Of a DNA stretch of 64,000 nucleotides, positions 59,350-64,000 are shown one piece after another (position 1 is the first letter of the stretch; the number at the start of each line of letters is the position of its first letter). Origin of the DNA: Holophagales bacterium (GTDB lineage Bacteria > Acidobacteriota > Thermoanaerobaculia > Multivoradales > Multivoraceae); assembly GCA_009843505.1 (NCBI GenBank), contig VYDI01000027.1, positions 39,584 to 103,583 on the forward strand. Reading direction: 5' to 3'. The notes under the pieces were generated by a model, which saw only the letters and a program-made list of their open reading frames with translations, was not told the origin of the DNA and searched no databases. A program made the position numbers and the translations under genes.

Positions 59350-60828
59350 ATGAACCGTCCCCAGATCTCGTCCGTGACCCGGCTGCTCGCCCTCGGCGCC
59401 CTCGCTTCGCTGGCCCTTGCCGGCGCTGCCTCGGCTGCCGCGGTCGACCCCGAGCCGATTACCTTCTACGCTGACGTGGCGGCCGTGCTGCAGCAGGAAT
59501 GCCAGGTCTGCCACCGTCCCAACGGCGCCAACCTCGGCGGCATGGTGGCGCCGATGGCGCTCACGACCTACGAAGAGACGCGTCCCTGGGCGCGCTCGAT
59601 CGCGCGCCAGGTCGCGACGCGGGCGATGCCTCCGTGGGACGCCGCGCCCGAGCACAACGGCGTCTTCGCCAACGAGCGCACGCTGACCCAGAAGCAGATC
59701 GATCTCCTCGTCCGCTGGGCCGAATCCGGCGCTCCCGCGGGCGATCCCGCGGACGCTCCGGCGCCGATCGAGTGGCCGAGCAGCGACGGCTGGCTGATCG
59801 GGGAGCCCGACCTCGTCCTCCAGTTCGACGAGCCCTACTTCGTCGAGGACGACGTCGATGATCTCTACATCTACTTCAAGACGACCGTGACCGACGAGAT
59901 GATCCCGGAAGACCGCTACGTCAAGGCGATCGAGTTCCGGCCCGGCAGTTCGGCGGTTCACCACATCATCGTCCCCGGCCTGGGTGGCATCGCCCCGGGC
60001 AACGACCCGGTGATCCACACGGACGGCATGGCCGACGTGCTGAAGGCGGGCCGCGATCTGCAGTGGCAGATGCACTACCACAAGGAGCCCGGCGAGGGCA
60101 CCGGCGTGTGGGATCAGTCCTCGGTGGCGCTCAAGTTCTACGACAAGGACGAGGACGTGAAGTACGAGGTCTTCAACGCCGACATGGGCAAGTACGACTT
60201 CGCCGTGCCGCCGGGCGCCTCGGACTACACGATCCAGACCGAGTGGACGTTCCCTTCGGACTCCGAGATCGTCGGTTACCTGCCGCACATGCACCTGCGC
60301 GGCAAGGCGGCCAAGTACGAGGCCTACTACCCGGACGGCAGCCACGAAGTCCTGCTCGACGTGCCGAACTACGACTTCAACTGGCAGACCACCTACAAGT
60401 ACAAGGAACGCAAGAAGATGCCGGCCGGCACTCGCGTGGTCCTGACCACGGTGTTCGACAACTCGGAGAACAACCCGGCCAACCCGGACCCGACCGCGAC
60501 GGTCCGCTGGGGCGAGCCGACGACGGATGAGATGAGCTTCGGCTTCGTGTCGTACATCAACGAGGAGAACAAGGGGCGCGGCGCCTTCCAGGGCGACGAC
60601 GGCCTCGACCTGACGGCGGTCGTCGCGTTTTCCGACGACAGCCGCGACGGCAAGATGCAGCTCGAAGAGGCTCCTGGCGGGGTCAAGCAGTACTTCGAGA
60701 TGATGGACCAGAACAAGGACGGCGCCGTCGACATGGAGGAGGCGAAGGCCGCCAACGCCTTCCTCAAGCAGATGGCCGAGCAGCGGGAGAAGGCTGAGGC
60801 CGCGGCTGCCGGAGCCGCCGGCGGCTAG
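59350..60828 (+). CDS. Secreted cytochrome c / copper monooxygenase-like protein with EF-hand tail
   Basis: The 492-residue paralog of the gene at 203 has a signal peptide (about residues 1-30) and heme motif CQVCH at 51-55. The PHM-like region keeps the ligand motifs VHHIIVPG, QWQMHYHK, LPHMHLRG and TTDEMSFGF. Unlike its paralog it ends with two EF-hand-like loops (DDSRDGKMQLEEA, DQNKDGAVDMEEA) and an Ala/Glu-rich tail, which suggests calcium binding. It probably acts as a periplasmic heme-linked copper oxygenase; the substrate is unknown. A strong terminator follows 27 nt after its stop. It diverges from the transport operon. Confidence 0.82.
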   Translation: MNRPQISSVTRLLALGALASLALAGAASAAAVDPEPITFYADVAAVLQQECQVCHRPNGANLGGMVAPMALTTYEETRPWARSIARQVATRAMPPWDAAPEHNGVFANERTLTQKQIDLLVRWAESGAPAGDPADAPAPIEWPSSDGWLIGEPDLVLQFDEPYFVEDDVDDLYIYFKTTVTDEMIPEDRYVKAIEFRPGSSAVHHIIVPGLGGIAPGNDPVIHTDGMADVLKAGRDLQWQMHYHKEPGEGTGVWDQSSVALKFYDKDEDVKYEVFNADMGKYDFAVPPGASDYTIQTEWTFPSDSEIVGYLPHMHLRGKAAKYEAYYPDGSHEVLLDVPNYDFNWQTTYKYKERKKMPAGTRVVLTTVFDNSENNPANPDPTATVRWGEPTTDEMSFGFVSYINEENKGRGAFQGDDGLDLTAVVAFSDDSRDGKMQLEEAPGGVKQYFEMMDQNKDGAVDMEEAKAANAFLKQMAEQREKAEAAAAGAAGG

Positions 60829-60855
60829 CAAGCCTCTCCGCTGGTCCGCTCAACC

Positions 60856-60898
60856 GAACCGCCGGCGCGCCGCAAGGCCGCCGGCGGTTCTGCGTTTT
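60856..60898 (+). terminator. Intrinsic terminator of the cytochrome-monooxygenase gene
   Basis: GAACCGCCGGCG (60856-60867) and CGCCGGCGGTTC (60879-60890) form a perfect 12-bp stem with an 11-nt loop, followed by TGCGTTTT. It is the clearest terminator in the window. Confidence 0.75.
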
Positions 60899-60900
60899 GG

Positions 60901-61005
60901 GGAGGCCACGCACTGGGTGCGCCGGCGCTTCTGCTTCTGGGGGCGCCACACACTGGGTGCGCCGGCGTCCCCGCCGGCTGTAGGCGCGATGCCGCGAAGC
61001 GGCGA
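60901..61005 (+). repeat. Two partial tandem copies of the palindromic element (copy D)
   Basis: CACTGGGTGCGCCGGCG occurs twice, near 60911 and 60951, each preceded by a GGCCACGCA/GCGCCACACA-like remnant of the left terminus. The second copy continues with TCCCCGCCGGC and a rearranged GCGATGCCGCGAAGCGGC stem. They lie between the terminator at 60856 and the racemase stop at 61022. Confidence 0.55.
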
Positions 61006-61021
61006 GCCCGAGCCGACTCTC

Positions 61022-61789
61022 TTACATCCCGTACGCGTACCGCACCGCCGCCTTAGCCAGCAACGCCGCCGGATCCAGCAGCGGCATCCCCGCCACCTCG
61101 GCCCCCTCAAGCGCCAACGGAATCTCCGTACACCCCGCGACCAGCACGTCGACTTCCGCCTCATCGACTAGCCGCGCAGCTGCCTCCTCAAGCAACGCCC
61201 GCGCCGCTTCCGACCCGCCGTCCGTCTTGATCCCGCCGCCCCGGTGCCGCCCATCGACCCAGGGCCCGTAGATCGGCTCCATCACGTTGCGTCGCTGCAG
61301 CCTCTCGCCGTCCTCCAGGTCGAACGGGCTCACCGGTTGCAATCCGCGCGCCTCCAGTGGATCGTGGTACAGCCGCGAGCGCAGCGTCCCGGATGTGGCG
61401 AGCAGTCCCACGGAACCGCTCGGCGCGATCCGGGCGGCCTCGTCGGCCGTCACCTCGATCAGGCTGAGAATCGGCACCGGGCTCTCTTCGCGCAGTCGCT
61501 CGAGGAACAGGTGAGCCGTGTTGCAGGCGACGACCGCGAAGTCGGCACCTGCGCCTCGCAGCCTCTCCAGGCTCCGACCGAGCGACGGTGTCGGGTCATC
61601 CGTCTTCCCGAAGTACGCTTCCGTCCGGTCCGGCGTTTGCGGGATGCTTGAGAGCACCCACTGCGGGAAGTCCTGGTCGCGACGGGCGCCGATCAGCTCG
61701 CTCGCCGTGTCCAGGAGCTTCCGCTCCAAGTCGATGTGGGCGAAGGGCCCCAGGCCGCCGACGATCCCGATCAACCGCTGTTGACGCAT
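61022..61789 (-). CDS. Aspartate/glutamate racemase family protein
   Basis: The 255-residue racemase-fold enzyme has IGIVGGLGPFAH at the N-terminus and the two catalytic cysteines in VVACNTAH and VAGCTEIPL. The two-cysteine mechanism interconverts amino acid enantiomers without PLP; the YgeA/aspartate racemase group is the best fit, but related hydantoin racemases share the motifs. ATG 61789 begins the first beta-strand. It lies 28 bp behind the sulfatase stop and is probably co-transcribed. Confidence 0.83.
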   Translation of the reverse strand: MRQQRLIGIVGGLGPFAHIDLERKLLDTASELIGARRDQDFPQWVLSSIPQTPDRTEAYFGKTDDPTPSLGRSLERLRGAGADFAVVACNTAHLFLERLREESPVPILSLIEVTADEAARIAPSGSVGLLATSGTLRSRLYHDPLEARGLQPVSPFDLEDGERLQRRNVMEPIYGPWVDGRHRGGGIKTDGGSEAARALLEEAAARLVDEAEVDVLVAGCTEIPLALEGAEVAGMPLLDPAALLAKAAVRYAYGM

Positions 61790-61817
61790 GCAGGGTTGCC
61801 TGTTGGCTTCAGGAGAC

Positions 61818-63374
61818 TCAGGGCTGATCTGCTGGCGGTGGCCGGATCGCCCCGGGCCGCAACCGGGGCAGGCTCGGGTGGCGCGGCGCGCCGCCGAGGT
61901 ACGGGTACTCGTCGAAGGCGTCGCCGCCACCGATGACCCGTGGGTCACCGGTCGCCTGCAGTCGCTCCATCAGCCGCTCACCCAGTTCATCCCGGGTTGT
62001 CTCGTACTCAGGTTCGCCGGCCACGTTCACCTGCTGCTCCGGGTCGTTGCGCAGGTCGTAGAGCTCGACCGCGGGCCGCTTGCCGAACGCCAGTTCGTAG
62101 AGCCGCCGGTGCTCGGCGTCCCGGTCCCGCTGCTCGATCATGTAGGTCTTCGTCGGTCCGTTGTCCGTGTCGGCGTACCAGGCGCCCGGGTAGGCGGCCT
62201 GCTCGTGGTTCGGCGTGCCGTTGGGCCAGCGATCGGGCCGGAAGTTGCGGATGTAGAGGAAGTCGTGGGTACGGATCGCGCGGCCGGGATAACCGCCCAC
62301 GTCGGGCGCTTCCTGTGCCGGTACGTGCCGTTCCTTGCCGGTCAGCACGAAGTCGCGTCCGTCGGCCACAACCGCCGCCTCGATCGCGGCCTCGTCGTTG
62401 CCGGCTTCGATCAGTGCAATCAGGCTGCGCCCGGTCATGGCCGCCGGTCGCGGAAGACCCGCGGCTTCCAGAAACGTCGGCGCCAGGTCGGTCAGGCTGA
62501 CGAACGCGTCGATCTCGACTCCGGCCTCGAGGCGTTCGGGCCAGCGGATCGCCAGGGGCACTCGCGATCCGCAATCGTAGAGGTTGCTCTTGCAGCGCGG
62601 GAAGGGCATCCCGTGGTCGCTCGTCATCACGACGATCGTGGTCTCCGCGAGACCCTGTTCGTCGAGCAGCCGCAGCGCGTCGCCGACCAGGGCGTCGAAC
62701 CGCTGCACCTCCCAGTGGTAGTCCGCCACGTCGCCGCGGGTGTCCGGGTGGTCGGGAAAGGCGGCGGGAAGCTGGATCGCGTCCAGGTCCATGCCGCTCT
62801 CCTCGCCCGACCCGCGCCGGAAAGGACGGTGCGGATCGGACGTGCCCAGCCAGAAGGCGAACGGTTGCGCCTCTCCCAGCCCGGCCAGAAACTGCTCGAA
62901 GTTCTCGAAGCGCCGTCCGACGAGTTCCCGGTCCTCCGTTTCGGTCCGCCCGGGCCCCCAACCCTTCCCCGTCATGCCCGTCCGGTAGCCGGCCGCCCTG
63001 AGCAACTCCTGGTACGTCTCCAATCGATCGGGGAAGACGCTCCAGAGATTCGCGGCGCCTTCGAGCCGCCAGTGCCACTGCCCGGTGAGGATCGCCCCGC
63101 GCGACGGGGTGCAGGAGGGCGAGGAGACGTAGGCGTGGTGTGCGAGAGCGCCTTCGCTCGCGATGCGGTCGAAGGTCGGCGTCTCGACGACAGGGTCGCC
63201 GTAGGCCGAAGCGTGCGGGAATCCCCAATCGTCGGCGATCGCGAACAGGACGTTCGGGGCGTCGTGCTGGGCCCCGGCCGGAGCCGAGACCGTCGCGGCG
63301 AAGGCCACGGCCGCGAGAAGTCTCAAGGACCGGGCCCGGGCACGCGGTGCATCGGACAGTCGGCGGTTCAGCAT
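61818..63374 (-). CDS. Secreted sulfatase with canonical formylglycine site
   Basis: The 518-residue exported enzyme has a signal peptide (about 1-36), metal ligands in NVLFAIADDWG (Asp48, Asp49), the formylglycine motif CTPSRGAILTG with Cys88 and Arg92, and MTSDHGMPFPRCK. The pattern is closest to N-sulfoglucosamine sulfohydrolase-type sulfatases. It removes sulfate from a sulfated glycan or ester in the periplasm; an anaerobic or FGE-type maturase is needed but none is in the window. It contrasts with the cysteine-less homolog at 10072. Confidence 0.85.
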   Translation of the reverse strand: MLNRRLSDAPRARARSLRLLAAVAFAATVSAPAGAQHDAPNVLFAIADDWGFPHASAYGDPVVETPTFDRIASEGALAHHAYVSSPSCTPSRGAILTGQWHWRLEGAANLWSVFPDRLETYQELLRAAGYRTGMTGKGWGPGRTETEDRELVGRRFENFEQFLAGLGEAQPFAFWLGTSDPHRPFRRGSGEESGMDLDAIQLPAAFPDHPDTRGDVADYHWEVQRFDALVGDALRLLDEQGLAETTIVVMTSDHGMPFPRCKSNLYDCGSRVPLAIRWPERLEAGVEIDAFVSLTDLAPTFLEAAGLPRPAAMTGRSLIALIEAGNDEAAIEAAVVADGRDFVLTGKERHVPAQEAPDVGGYPGRAIRTHDFLYIRNFRPDRWPNGTPNHEQAAYPGAWYADTDNGPTKTYMIEQRDRDAEHRRLYELAFGKRPAVELYDLRNDPEQQVNVAGEPEYETTRDELGERLMERLQATGDPRVIGGGDAFDEYPYLGGAPRHPSLPRLRPGAIRPPPADQP

Positions 63375-63621
63375 TGGATCATCGTAGTCTCTCGGCGGGT
63401 CCTGATCCACCCACGAGCGGCGGGGATTACGCGAAGCGAAGTGGATCGAAACCGGGGTGTGAAGAGAGCCGTTTACCGGCCGATCGGTAGGCCTTTTCCG
63501 CCCCTCTCGTGATGAAGTAGAACGGTCGCCGCGGTTCCGCCAGCGGCCAAAAGGAATCGACTTCCGGTCACTTGGCCCGAATCTCAACGCAAGAGAGTGG
63601 GCTGTGCCTAGCATTTCCACG

Positions 63622-64000
63622 ATGATCGCGCGACGGGCCTCATCGCGTGTGCCGCGCGTCTGGCAGTGGTGGACAGGAGGCAAGGACACGTCCTGGGCGC
63701 TCCGTCTGCTCCAGGCTGATCCCGACCGGGACGTGCGCGGCCTGGTCACGCAGGTCGATCAGACGTCAGGACGGGAAGTGATCCACGGGATCAGGAGGGA
63801 GCTTCTGGAACAGCAGGCGGCAGCCGTGGGTCTGCCCCTGCACGCGATAGAGATCGACTCCAGGGGGCCGTCCAGGGACTACGAAGCAGCGCTGGACGTC
63901 GGTCTGAACGCCCTGCGCCGGGAGGGGGCCGAGTACGTAGCCTTCGGTGAGCTGTCCTCCGGTGCCTACTACGATCGGCGCTCCAGCCAGCTCGCCAGGG
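63622..64000 (+). CDS. Dph6-like ATP pyrophosphatase, cut by the window end
   Basis: At least 126 residues are read before the window ends. The PP-loop reads WWTGGKDTSWALRLL, followed by GLVTQVDQTSGREVIHGIRRELLEQQAAAVGLPLHAIEI and VAFGELSSGAYYDRR, the pattern of diphthine-ammonia ligase (Dph6) homologs. Bacteria lack diphthamide, so the role in this lineage is unknown; adenylation of a carboxylate or amide is expected. Either ATG 63622 or in-frame GTG 63604 may be the start. The stop lies beyond 64000. Confidence 0.7.
   Translation, partial: MIARRASSRVPRVWQWWTGGKDTSWALRLLQADPDRDVRGLVTQVDQTSGREVIHGIRRELLEQQAAAVGLPLHAIEIDSRGPSRDYEAALDVGLNALRREGAEYVAFGELSSGAYYDRRSSQLAR

Noticed and set aside
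1..64000. tRNA, rRNA, CRISPR array or prophage
   Set aside because: No cloverleaf, rRNA segment, regularly spaced repeat or phage structural gene was recognised in the intergenic regions.

Overview
The window is about 64 kb of very GC-rich, densely packed bacterial DNA. Gene content points to a Gram-negative, heterotrophic, probably aerobic member of Acidobacteriota (Thermoanaerobaculia-like). The clues are a VWFA-related secreted protein of the acidobacterial type with a GWxTD-like N-terminus, fused cytochrome c / copper monooxygenase proteins, an ABC permease / M1-peptidase-like fusion, RND pumps with VDN motifs, and several secreted proteins of unknown function that I associate with this phylum. 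The phylum call is inferred from families, not from a marker gene. I see no rRNA, tRNA, CRISPR array, prophage or intact insertion sequence.

Layout. 0.2-6 kb: cytochrome c-monooxygenase, DUF2911 protein, MFS transporter, carboxylesterase and a small secreted protein. 6-10 kb: a minus-strand operon of DUF1499 membrane protein, bifunctional fatty-acid oxidation enzyme and a luciferase-like oxidoreductase that appears to start at CTG. 10-16.6 kb: sulfatase-like lipoprotein, aminotransferase, SDR plus PhoD phosphatase, PNPOx-like protein, SMP-30 lactonase. 16.7-21 kb: TrkA/TrkH potassium uptake and an outer-membrane beta-barrel protein. 21-27 kb: UppS-type prenyltransferase, M42 peptidase, HpcH aldolase, PDZ protein, alcohol dehydrogenase and SDR. 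27-35 kb (minus): amidase, O-antigen ligase-like protein, VWA protein, two tandem paralogous LolA-like secreted proteins, second luciferase-like enzyme. 35.3-38.7 kb: pterin carbinolamine dehydratase, CbbQ-type AAA+ ATPase, CbbO-type VWA protein. 38.7-42.2 kb (minus): TetA-like MFS, R2-like ligand-binding oxidase, nucleotide pyrophosphatase-like enzyme. 42-45 kb: two uncharacterised exported proteins and a VapBC module.

The centrepiece is 44.8-59.1 kb, a minus-strand six-gene transport operon of about 14.3 kb. It encodes, in order, an ABC ATPase, an ABC-2 permease fused to an M1-peptidase-like periplasmic domain that has lost its zinc motif, a periplasmic adaptor lipoprotein, an RND pump, a 1605-residue RND pump fused to an ABC ATPase, and a short ABC permease. 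Three junctions are 4-nt stop/start overlaps and the other two gaps are 27 and 13 bp. The set looks like one export machine combining RND and ABC logic. The right end (59.3-64 kb) has a second cytochrome c-monooxygenase with an EF-hand tail, an Asp/Glu racemase, a true sulfatase, and the start of a Dph6-like ATP pyrophosphatase cut by the window edge.

A 92-bp palindromic element with 18-bp terminal inverted repeats occurs twice full-length (16664-16755 and, inverted, 42255-42346), with decayed copies near 6.1 and 60.9 kb. Nothing was run against a database; family names come from motifs, length and context.
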